From Bacteroidales bacterium UBA4345 (lineage in GTDB: Bacteria > Bacteroidota > Bacteroidia > Bacteroidales > Paludibacteraceae), in NCBI GenBank assembly GCA_002396385.1, contig DGTD01000116.1, positions 1-7,866 of the forward strand: 7,866 bases of DNA, in the 5' to 3' direction. The notes beneath the pieces were generated by a model that saw only the letters and a list, made by a program, of their open reading frames with translations, was not told the DNA's origin and did not search any database. A program made the translations under genes and the position numbers. This document shows, in pieces, positions 1 to 5,894 of the stretch (positions are counted from its first letter, which is position 1; each line of letters opens with the position of its first letter).

Positions 1-243
1 TTGTGTTGGAGTATGGTCTCTGAGTCAATGAAGACGGCGAAAAGGTGTTGCGTTTAACGTCTTAATCCTTATTGTGTTGGAGTATGGTCTCTGAGGTTAT
101 AAAGTTGTTGATGACTGTAATGTGATTAATATTGTCTTAATCCTTATTGTGTTGGAGTATGGTCTCTGAGAAAGTGCAAACCAATACGTTTGGCATTCAA
201 GTTTTGGTCTTAATCCTTATTGTGTTGGAGTATGGTCTCTGAG
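1..243 (-). CRISPR. CRISPR array 1 (leader-proximal end), transcribed leftward
   Basis: Three complete 37-nt repeats lie at 207-243, 134-170 and 59-95, and a fourth is cut by the window edge (1-24). The spacers are 171-206 (36 nt), 96-133 (38 nt) and 25-58 (34 nt). In the transcribed (minus) orientation the repeat begins CTCAGAGACC and ends GGATTAAGAC. All visible copies are identical. Transcription direction is assigned from the leader at 244-371, which also sits beside array 2. The repeat has no long internal palindrome, only a possible 3-bp GAG/CTC stem, which suits a Cas6 that binds largely unstructured RNA. If Cas6 cuts 8 nt before the spacer, as in known Cas6 systems, the crRNA 5' tag would be AUUAAGAC; this is an inference. 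The array continues beyond base 1. Confidence 0.98.
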
Positions 244-371
244 AGTAAAAATTATAAATTTCTATTAATCAGAAACCTAGTTAGACCATATAAGACATTT
301 TGCCAAAAAAATTACAAAAATATTGTGCATTTTTTCGGACTGCAAAATTAAATATAATTTCAATACGTCAA
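244..371 (-). promoter_or_regulatory. Leader of CRISPR array 1
   Basis: This AT-rich, non-coding segment directly abuts the first repeat. It aligns without gaps over 128 bp to the leader of array 2 (7407-7534, inverted), with about 101 matching positions by hand count. The best conserved blocks are the 13 bp touching the repeat (244-256), TTAATCAGA, TAGACCATAT, a 23-bp block at 329-351 and the promoter end at 357-371. Similarity stops at the -33 promoter element. Conservation next to the repeat is expected for the site where Cas1-Cas2 recognises the leader-repeat junction. Confidence 0.9.
343..371 (-). promoter_or_regulatory. Promoter of CRISPR array 1 (Bacteroidota type)
   Basis: Read on the minus strand, TTG at 371-369 is followed 18 nt later by TAATTTTG (350-343), which fits the TAnnTTTG -7 element of Bacteroidota promoters. 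Both elements and their spacing are identical in the array 2 leader. Transcription would start near 337 and give an untranslated leader RNA of roughly 90 nt before the first repeat. Confidence 0.75.
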
Positions 372-518
372 TGGTCTTTTTGTGATTTTTTATTATTCAC
401 TGTAAATCACACGGTTGCATATAACTACAACTTAATTTCTATCAAAGATACCGGATTTTTCTCTAATACTACCCTCACAAATCAGAAAATCTGTCTTCTT
501 TTCTTCGTTACAAACGCA

Positions 519-546
519 TTGTCTTGAGAAAAATATGCTAATTTTA
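519..546 (+). promoter_or_regulatory. Possible cas6 promoter
   Basis: TTG (519-521) and TAATTTTA (539-546), 17 nt apart, resemble the Bacteroidota -33/-7 pair, with A instead of G at the last position of the -7 box. A start of transcription near 553 would fall after the ATG at 535, which favours translation from 571. The rest of 372-518 is AT-rich and shows no gene or other clear signal. Confidence 0.35.
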
Positions 547-570
547 TTTAATGATTCAGATATAAAAACC

Positions 571-1251
571 ATGGCTAAAATCACTATAAAGGAAATAAAA
601 TTCAATACCCGTGTTACTCATAAGGAAATACCTTTTTTCCGGTCTTGCTTGTGCTCTATGGCCGATTTCGCCACGAACCCTCTGATGCACAACCACCAGG
701 GCGACAGCCTCAGGTACGGATATCCACTGGTTCAGTACCGAAGTATTGGAAACAAAGGGGTGGTTTTGGCCATCAACGAGGGGGTGACCGAAATAACGCC
801 GCTTGAGCGTTTTACCGATATGGACATCAATATAGGTTCCAAAAGACGTACGCTTCAATTGGAAAGCAGCCAAATGTGGGTGGCCGACTTGTGTTTTACT
901 TCCCACCCTATTTTATACACGATTGACAACTGGCTCCCTTTCAGTTCCGATAACGAGCGCCTGTTCGTAAAATTAGATAGTCTGCTCGACAGAGTCGCTT
1001 TTCTGCAACGGATGCTGACTGCCAACATCATCTCGATGGCCAAGGGCTTCGGCATACACCTCGACGAAGAAATAAAGGTTTCGGTAAAAGACCTCTTCGA
1101 AAGCAAACGGCTGCTCTACAAAGGTGTCCCTTTCATATCGTTCAGTCTGTCGTTCTATGCTAATCTGGCCCTGCCCGACAAAATCGCATTGGGGAAACAT
1201 GTCAGCCACGGTTTCGGTGTGGTCTCTGTGGTAGGGAACGACATATCTTAA
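571..1251 (+). CDS. cas6: CRISPR-associated endoribonuclease Cas6
   Basis: Cas6 cuts the long array transcript within each repeat and leaves part of the repeat as a 5' tag on each crRNA. The protein is 226 aa when started at 571. It opens with a beta strand (AKITIKEIKF), as expected of a ferredoxin-like RAMP fold. It carries the segment YPLVQYRSIGNKG (about 51-63), typical of Bacteroidota Cas6, and ends with a glycine-rich loop, GKHVSHGFG (208-216), the hallmark of the second RAMP domain. H40 and H42 (MHNHQGD) are candidate catalytic histidines. An in-frame ATG at 535 would add 12 residues, but it overlaps the likely promoter and the added residues do not look like part of the fold. The gene stands alone, divergent from array 1, with no effector gene beside it. 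The family call is confident; the catalytic residue is inferred. Confidence 0.87.
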   Translation: MAKITIKEIKFNTRVTHKEIPFFRSCLCSMADFATNPLMHNHQGDSLRYGYPLVQYRSIGNKGVVLAINEGVTEITPLERFTDMDINIGSKRRTLQLESSQMWVADLCFTSHPILYTIDNWLPFSSDNERLFVKLDSLLDRVAFLQRMLTANIISMAKGFGIHLDEEIKVSVKDLFESKRLLYKGVPFISFSLSFYANLALPDKIALGKHVSHGFGVVSVVGNDIS

Positions 1252-1277
1252 ACACCAATTAACACAAGTCTAAATTT

Positions 1278-1393
1278 AGAATAAAACATCTAAAACATAA
1301 TTGCCAACACAGTTGGCCAGACTTCTGTTTTTATTAGCATACTATATGAGGCTGGAAGCTTGTACCATCGCATCCACGGGTTATTCATTTTTA
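1278..1393 (+). repeat. Hairpin repeat unit 1 (short form)
   Basis: This is the first of seven related units. Each starts with AGAATAAAACATCTAAAAC and then has the inverted repeat GCCAAC-ACA-GTTGGC (here 1303-1317) and the hairpin AGGCT-GGA-AGCCT. In this copy the second hairpin reads AGGCT-GGA-AGCTT, which still pairs through a G-U wobble. This 116-bp copy lacks the central part of the long units and jumps from GTACC to the ATCCACGGGTTATTC tail. A 12-bp palindrome, TCTAAATTTAGA (1269-1280), marks its left edge, just after cas6. Confidence 0.9.
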
Positions 1394-1521
1394 AGAATAA
1401 AACATCTAAAACACGCAAAACTTGTTTGCCAACACAGTTGGCCAGATTTCTATGTTTAATTTAACATACATTATTAGGCTGGAAGCCTGTACCACTGCAT
1501 CCACGGGTTATTCACTTTTTT
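1394..1521 (+). repeat. Hairpin repeat unit 2 (short form)
   Basis: This 128-bp copy has the same head, the GCCAAC/GTTGGC dyad and the AGGCT-GGA-AGCCT hairpin, followed directly by the CATCCACGGGTTATTCAC tail. Like unit 1 it lacks the two GC-rich hairpins of the long form. The junction lies at a shared TACC, consistent with deletion between short direct repeats. Confidence 0.9.
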
Positions 1522-1748
1522 AGAATAAAACATCTAAAACATGTTTGCCAACCCAGTTGGCCAGACTTCTGTTTTTTTAACATACAGTATGAGGCTGGAA
1601 GCCTGTATCTCAATAACCGGGGGCTTCAGCCCTCGGTTATGACACACAATCGGCTGCCTGGAAGGCAGTACCCTGCGCACATCACACAAACCCGACTGTG
1701 AACTCTTCCCTCAGCAACACCATCGCTCACACGGGTTATTCACTTTTA
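1522..1748 (+). repeat. Hairpin repeat unit 3 (long form)
   Basis: This 227-bp unit has four dyads in order: GCCAAC/GTTGGC, AGGCT-GGA-AGCCT, a GGGGGCTTCAGCCCTC hairpin that extends here through flanking ATAACCG and CGGTTAT arms, and CTGCCT-GGA-AGGCAG. It ends with a spacer containing CCCGACTGTGAAC and the ACGGGTTATTCAC tail. No open reading frame is conserved between copies, so the unit is treated as non-coding. Confidence 0.9.
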
Positions 1749-1981
1749 AGAATAAAACATCTAAAACATAATTGCCAACCCAGTTGGCTAGATTTCTGTG
1801 TTTAATTTAACATACAATATTAGGCTGGAAGCCTGTACCTCGATAACCGGGGGCTTCAGCCCTCGGAAAGGACACACACAACCGGCTGCCTGGAAGGCAG
1901 TACCCTGCGCACAAAACACAAACCCGACTGTGAACTTGTCCCTCAGCAACACTACCGCATCCACGGGCTATTCACTTTTTT
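1749..1981 (+). repeat. Hairpin repeat unit 4 (long form)
   Basis: This 233-bp copy has the same four dyads in the same order as unit 3. The right arm beyond CCCTCGG reads AAAGG, so the long extension of the third hairpin seen in unit 3 is lost. A 61-codon open frame across this copy (1798-1983) is an accident of the repeat: its reading is not kept in sister copies. Confidence 0.9.
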
Positions 1982-2145
1982 AAAATAAAACATCTAAAAC
2001 ATAATGCCAACCCAGTTGGCCAGACTTCTGTTTTTATTAACATACAGTATGAGGCTGGAAGCCTGTACCTCGATAACCGGGGGCTTCAGCCCTCGGTATG
2101 GACACACACAACCAGCTGCCTGGAAGGCAGTACCTCGCACCAAAA
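1982..2145 (+). repeat. Hairpin repeat unit 5, truncated at its 3' end
   Basis: All four dyads are present, but similarity to other long units fades shortly after the CTGCCT-GGA-AGGCAG hairpin, at about 2140-2150. The CCCGACTGTGAAC spacer and ACGGGTTATTC tail are missing. The ATPase-nuclease gene and its flanks begin at this point, so the unit appears to have been interrupted. Confidence 0.85.
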
Positions 2146-2222
2146 CAAATATAGATTGAGATTGTTTCCGATGTGTTTACTTACCAATCGATGAAACAGA
2201 AACATAAAGGCCTAATTTTTCT

Positions 2223-2230
2223 TATATTTG
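2223..2230 (+). promoter_or_regulatory. -7 promoter element of the ATPase-nuclease gene
   Basis: TATATTTG matches the Bacteroidota TAnnTTTG -7 consensus and lies 23 nt before the ATG at 2254. No convincing -33 TTG was found at the usual distance. The position favours the start at 2254 over the in-frame ATG at 2173, which lies upstream of this promoter. Confidence 0.6.
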
Positions 2231-2253
2231 TAGCAATAAAAAAGAAATACACC

Positions 2254-3840
2254 ATGGGCTTGTATTTGAATCCGAACGCTGATGCGTTAAAACAAAGTCT
2301 TCGTAACGAGATATATATTGATAAATCGCTGATTATTGCCGAGTTGAACAAACTGGCAGAAACAGACCATGACTTTATCTGCATGTCTCGTCCGCGCCGC
2401 TTTGGTAAGAGTATGGTGGGAAACCTAATCTCTGCCTACTATTCGAAAGGCTGCGACACCCGCCCTATTTTCAGCAAAATGAATATTGGGCAGACACCCC
2501 ACTACGACGAGTACCTGAATAAGCTGAACGTCATTAAACTGGATTTGAATGGTTGGTACCAGCGCTCAATACAGAGAAACAGACAGAACGTACTGTTGGC
2601 TGATATCCACAAAACATTGGCAGGCGAGTTTCAGGAAGAATTTCCTATGTTAGATTTCAACAGTGACGACTCCATAGACCAATGTATCCTTAAAGTTTAT
2701 GCCAAGTTAAACGAGAAATTCGTCATTATTATCGACGAATACGATGTGCTGGTTCGTGAGAACGTGCCCCAAGAGTTGTTCGACAACTACCTCAGTTTCT
2801 TGAACGGACTGTTTAAAGACACCACCCTTCGGCCCGCCCTCGCCCTCGCCTACATTACCGGCATTATGCCGATTGTGCGCGACAAGGTGCAGAGCAAACT
2901 GAACGAGTTTTCGGAGTACACCATGCTCGATGCCGGACAGTTCGCCCCCTATATCGGATTTACGAAAGAGGAGGTGCACGACCTATGCGACAAGTACGGG
3001 ATGCCGTTCGACGAGATGGAGCGATGGTACGACGGTTACGACCTTAGCGACGATGTGAGCCTGCTCAACCCTAAATCGGTAGTCTCCTCCATCAGCCGCA
3101 AGCGTATGGGCAACTACTGGTCGGCCACCGGGTCGTTCGAGGTCCTGAAAGACTATATTTTGAGGGATTTCTCCGGCATCAGACAAGATGTTGTCAGTAT
3201 GATATCGGGGGACTGGATTCCCGTGAACGTGACCAAGTTCCAAAACACACTGAAGTCCATCACCAACAAAGACAACGTCTTCACCTATCTTATCCACTTG
3301 GGCTACCTGTCATATAACTACAAGGACGGCACATGTGGCATTCCAAACGAGGAAGTGCGGATGGAATGGGTCAACGCCATCGACGACGAGAACGACTATA
3401 ACGCCATAATGTCCATCATCAACACTTCCAAGAGGTTGCTCGACGAGACCATCAAAGGCAACGAGGAGGCGGTGGCTACCGCACTCGATGCCGCCCATGC
3501 CCAGATCACCAATCCGCTGACCTACAACGACGAGCACTGCTTCCAGAGCGCCATCTGTCTGGCCTATTTCTACGCCAACACCCGTTATACGCTCATCAAA
3601 GAGATGCCGACCGGGAAAGGATATGCCGACTTGGTGCTGATTCCCTATCTGCCGAATATACCCGCCATGGTCATCGAGTTGAAACACAACAAGAGCACAG
3701 AAAGCGCCCTTAACCAGATAAAGGAGCGGAACTACAACCAAGCCCTCGGCCTCTACTACGACAACCTGCTGTTTGTGGGTATCAACTACGACAAGGAAAC
3801 CAAGAAGCACACCTGCAAGATTGAACGGTTTGTGAAATAA
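2254..3840 (+). CDS. AAA-ATPase-like / PD-(D/E)XK nuclease family protein
   Basis: The 528-aa protein combines an N-terminal AAA-ATPase-like domain (as in PF09820) with a C-terminal PD-(D/E)XK nuclease-like domain (as in PF08011, PDDEXK_9). Residues 46-53 (RPRRFGKS) form the family's modified Walker A loop, and 156-164 (FVIIIDEYD) are Walker B with D161 and E162. The family segments TGIMPIVRD (202-210) and WYDGYDL (258-264) are present. The nuclease site is probably D459 (GKGYADLVL), E475 and K477 (VIELKHN), with Q488 following. All key residues are intact and the length is usual for the family. The cellular role of the family is not established; it is often multicopy in Bacteroidales and could be a defence or mobile-element function. 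The start is chosen because the -7 promoter box lies at 2223-2230. The gene interrupts a series of hairpin repeats and has no operon partner, so it looks like an insertion rather than a part of the CRISPR system. Confidence 0.88.
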   Translation: MGLYLNPNADALKQSLRNEIYIDKSLIIAELNKLAETDHDFICMSRPRRFGKSMVGNLISAYYSKGCDTRPIFSKMNIGQTPHYDEYLNKLNVIKLDLNGWYQRSIQRNRQNVLLADIHKTLAGEFQEEFPMLDFNSDDSIDQCILKVYAKLNEKFVIIIDEYDVLVRENVPQELFDNYLSFLNGLFKDTTLRPALALAYITGIMPIVRDKVQSKLNEFSEYTMLDAGQFAPYIGFTKEEVHDLCDKYGMPFDEMERWYDGYDLSDDVSLLNPKSVVSSISRKRMGNYWSATGSFEVLKDYILRDFSGIRQDVVSMISGDWIPVNVTKFQNTLKSITNKDNVFTYLIHLGYLSYNYKDGTCGIPNEEVRMEWVNAIDDENDYNAIMSIINTSKRLLDETIKGNEEAVATALDAAHAQITNPLTYNDEHCFQSAICLAYFYANTRYTLIKEMPTGKGYADLVLIPYLPNIPAMVIELKHNKSTESALNQIKERNYNQALGLYYDNLLFVGINYDKETKKHTCKIERFVK

Positions 3841-3870
3841 GAGGTGTGTTCAACAAATTATAACACGGAT

Positions 3871-3886
3871 TTTCTTGCACAAGAAA
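3871..3886. other. Short dyad after the ATPase-nuclease gene
   Basis: TTTCTTG-CA-CAAGAAA is a perfect 7-bp inverted repeat 30 nt past the stop codon. It is AT-rich, has a 2-nt centre and is not followed by a T-run on the plus strand, so it is a poor intrinsic terminator. It may be a protein-binding site or chance. Confidence 0.3.
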
Positions 3887-3911
3887 CACATGCAAAAAAG
3901 TTACTTCTTAT

Positions 3912-4137
3912 AGAATAAAACATCTAAAACACCCAAAACATGTTTGCCAACACAGTTGGCCAGATTTCATGTTTGTTAGGCTGGAAGCCTGTACCTCGAT
4001 AACCGGGGGCTTCAGCCCTCGGTAAAGACACACTCAACCCGTTGCCTGGAAGGCAGTACCCTGCGCACTACACATATATCCGACTTTGAACTTGTCCCTC
4101 AGCAACACTACCGCTTCCACGGGTTATTCACTTTTTT
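3912..4137 (+). repeat. Hairpin repeat unit 6 (long form)
   Basis: The repeat series resumes here, in the same orientation as units 1-5. All four dyads and the ACGGGTTATTCAC tail are present (226 bp). The fourth hairpin reads TTGCCT-GGA-AGGCAG, which keeps pairing through a U-G wobble. The bases just before the unit (TTACTTCTTAT) loosely resemble the end of the usual tail, so the gene insertion probably replaced only about 50-60 bp of repeat. Confidence 0.88.
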
Positions 4138-4371
4138 AGAATAAAACATCTAAAACACGCAAAACATAATTGCCAACACAGTTGGCTAGATTTCTGTGTT
4201 TAATTTAACATACAATGTGAGGCTGGAAGCCTGTATCTCAGTATCATACCACCACATACACGAACCATTCACTTGTCAACCAGGCTGGAAGCCTGTACCT
4301 CGATAACCGGGGGCTTCAGCCCCCGGTAAGGACACACACAAACCGCTGCCTGGAAGGCAGTACCCTGCGTG
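4138..4371 (+). repeat. Hairpin repeat unit 7, with a duplicated hairpin
   Basis: This last unit has the standard head and GCCAAC/GTTGGC dyad, then two copies of the AGGCT-GGA-AGCCT hairpin separated by about 60 bp of unique sequence. The third hairpin is perfect here (CCGGGGGCTTCAGCCCCCGG, 4307-4326), and CTGCCT-GGA-AGGCAG follows. It ends about 30 bp from the cas2 stop codon, which faces it, so its hairpins could slow or stop transcription leaving the cas operon. There is no T-run to support a classic terminator. Confidence 0.87.
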
Positions 4372-4399
4372 CGAAAATTGGTGTATCAGACACGACACT

Positions 4400-4879
4400 C
4401 TAGAAGAACAAGGTATTCTTGTTCTTGACAATCACGTCGAAATTGATGTTCTGACCAATAACTTTCATGCTTTTGAGCAATTCGGTAGAAACAGGGCAGA
4501 TTAATATACTGTCATGGTTGTCGTAAAGGCTCTGCACTTCGGTAAGGTCGTTCCTTATCTCTTCGTACTTCTCGTTGCTGAGGTCAGCCAAAAAGATAGA
4601 TTTTTGGACTCTGATGCAACCTTGCCGCTCGAGGTATTTCACAATGTTATACCTGACCTTATTGCTCTCTATGTCGTACATTACAAAAAACAGCATATTC
4701 CCTTTTGGCCGTTTGTTTTGGTTAATTACCCCTATAATTTTATCGATTCGTTCTTCCAGCGAAGTCAGTCCATCCTCTTCGTTAGTCGAGTGGTTGGGAG
4801 GGGGACTGCCCGACAAGCCTGCGTTTTTCAGTTTCCGCAGTGCTTCAATGTAGCCCTCGGCTGTTTTAGATTTGCCCAT
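4400..4879 (-). CDS. cas2: Cas2 with a 61-residue N-terminal extension
   Basis: Cas2 forms the dimer at the centre of the Cas1-Cas2 integrase that inserts spacers at the leader end of an array. Residues 62-159 are a complete Cas2 core: MLFFVMYDIESNKVR with the conserved Asp at D69, then a KYLERQGCIRVQKSIFLADL segment typical of the ferredoxin-like fold. Residues 1-61 are extra: a basic helix (about 4-20), a Pro/Ser/Asn-rich linker (about 22-38) and an acidic-to-amphipathic helix (about 40-54). The ATG at 4879 overlaps the 3' end of the primase gene by 14 bp, which suggests translational coupling. A second ATG at 4696 lies exactly at the usual Cas2 start and has a GGGA just before it, so a short form might also be made. 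It is the last gene of the cas1 operon. Confidence 0.92.
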   Translation of the reverse strand: MGKSKTAEGYIEALRKLKNAGLSGSPPPNHSTNEEDGLTSLEERIDKIIGVINQNKRPKGNMLFFVMYDIESNKVRYNIVKYLERQGCIRVQKSIFLADLSNEKYEEIRNDLTEVQSLYDNHDSILICPVSTELLKSMKVIGQNINFDVIVKNKNTLFF

Positions 4880-5894
4880 CGTAGGTGTCTATAAAGTTCT
4901 GTACCAAGTCGGCAACCAGCTTGTTCATCTCTTCATCGGTTCCGCAGCGTGGCGATATGACGACCGAATAGCCGCGTTTTCCGTAGAACAGGTTGATTTC
5001 GGCTTGTTTCAGTCCCAGTTTGAAGCGCATCTTTTTCCCGTATTGGATGCTGATTATTTCAGTTGTGGTAATGCCGGTTGCATCAATATATGCCTTTAGG
5101 TCACCCACAATGTCGTTCAGCTCTTGTGGCACGTACACACTCTTATTCTCTTTTGGGCTGGACTTCAGTTTCAGCTTTTCCTTTATCTGGTCCATCACCG
5201 CCTTCTCGGGGTCAGGCTTTTTCTCCGTAGCTTTCTTTTGTTCGTCAGTCCACTCTTTCAACTCCTTCTCGGCTTTCTTCTTTTCGCCGAACAGGCCGAA
5301 CGGGTCAGCCGTATCAACATAAAGGTTCAAATCCACAGGCTCGCATTGCGGGTTGTAGTAGGCGTTTTTGTCGATGCTGACGAAACAGGCCCTGCTCACA
5401 TCGCTGGTGACTTGGTCGACCACTTGCTCCAAACCATACTGTGTGGCGAATTTTACAATAAACTGTTTGTAGAAGATGCTGTACAAACCCGCATCGAAAC
5501 AGCGTTCTTTCAGTTTGAACATGACTTTCAAGCCGTCCTCGCTGGGCGAGGCAAAGCACATAAAGACCCTGCTGTCTTTGGAAAGTTGGAGGCGGAGGTC
5601 CTCCAGATTCATTTTTTTAGCCGATAGGTGGTCAAGGTCAACCAAGAAACTTTCGGTATAGGCAAAGTTCTCCTTTTTTCTGAACTCAGGTGTAAACGTA
5701 CCGCACACAAAATAGGGAAGTGCCCTTTTCTGCGCGCCGTACATTTTCGGGTCGAGGGTGTAGATGATGCGTAGCTGGTTCACCAGGTTTTCAATTTCAG
5801 ACTTCGGGTGGCGCAGTTGCTGGTAGAGGTAGTCTTCCTTCACTTTTACCATCTTGTCGGCCACCGAGGCTATATTTTTACCAACCATTATCAT
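4866..5894 (-). CDS. CRISPR-associated primase-polymerase (AEP/BT4734-VirE-N-like)
   Basis: The 342-aa protein has an archaeo-eukaryotic primase-like core at about 35-195. Visible marks are the metal-binding DxD in FLVDLDHL (D86, D88), SPSEDGLKVMFKL (116-128) at the place of the family's SxH/SGxGLK motif, and VDQVTSDVSRACFVSIDKNAYYNP (159-182), with D160 or D165, R168 and D175, matching the D...R..F.S.D...Y.NP pattern of BT4734/VirE-N proteins. A charged Lys/Glu-rich linker (about 203-252) follows. The last domain (about 255-342, with INLFYGKRGYSVVISPRCGT) I do not recognise. It starts by a 4-bp ATGA overlap with cas1 and overlaps cas2 by 14 bp. Known CRISPR-associated primase-polymerases (CAPPs) occur beside cas1/cas2 in type III loci and can make and extend nucleic acid; a role in preparing spacers is inferred. 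Start 5894 is chosen for the ATGA coupling; M3 at 5888 is possible. Confidence 0.82.
   Translation of the reverse strand: MIMVGKNIASVADKMVKVKEDYLYQQLRHPKSEIENLVNQLRIIYTLDPKMYGAQKRALPYFVCGTFTPEFRKKENFAYTESFLVDLDHLSAKKMNLEDLRLQLSKDSRVFMCFASPSEDGLKVMFKLKERCFDAGLYSIFYKQFIVKFATQYGLEQVVDQVTSDVSRACFVSIDKNAYYNPQCEPVDLNLYVDTADPFGLFGEKKKAEKELKEWTDEQKKATEKKPDPEKAVMDQIKEKLKLKSSPKENKSVYVPQELNDIVGDLKAYIDATGITTTEIISIQYGKKMRFKLGLKQAEINLFYGKRGYSVVISPRCGTDEEMNKLVADLVQNFIDTYDGQI

Noticed and set aside
300..527. 75-codon open frame reading rightward across leader 1
   Set aside because: It starts with TTG, overlaps the conserved leader and the array promoter, and has no family features. The leader homology explains the sequence.
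1798..1983. 61-codon open frame in repeat unit 4
   Set aside because: It consists entirely of hairpin repeat sequence, and its frame is not kept in the sister units.
3310..3810. 166-codon minus-strand frame opposite the ATPase-nuclease gene
   Set aside because: It is a mirror of a confident PDDEXK_9-containing gene with intact motifs. Its valine- and histidine-rich sequence is typical of an antisense shadow.
1278..4371. The hairpin repeats as a third CRISPR array or an integron cassette array
   Set aside because: Units are long, contain several different dyads, vary from 116 to 234 bp and lack unique spacers of fixed length. No integrase or attC-like pairing was seen.
4327..4399. Intrinsic terminator for the cas operon
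   Set aside because: The CTGCCT-GGA-AGGCAG hairpin lies downstream of cas2, but no T-run follows it on the minus strand. It is noted only as a possible brake on transcription.
5124..5627. 167-codon plus-strand frame opposite the primase gene
   Set aside because: It lies inside the primase coding region on the other strand, is biased in composition and lacks recognisable motifs.
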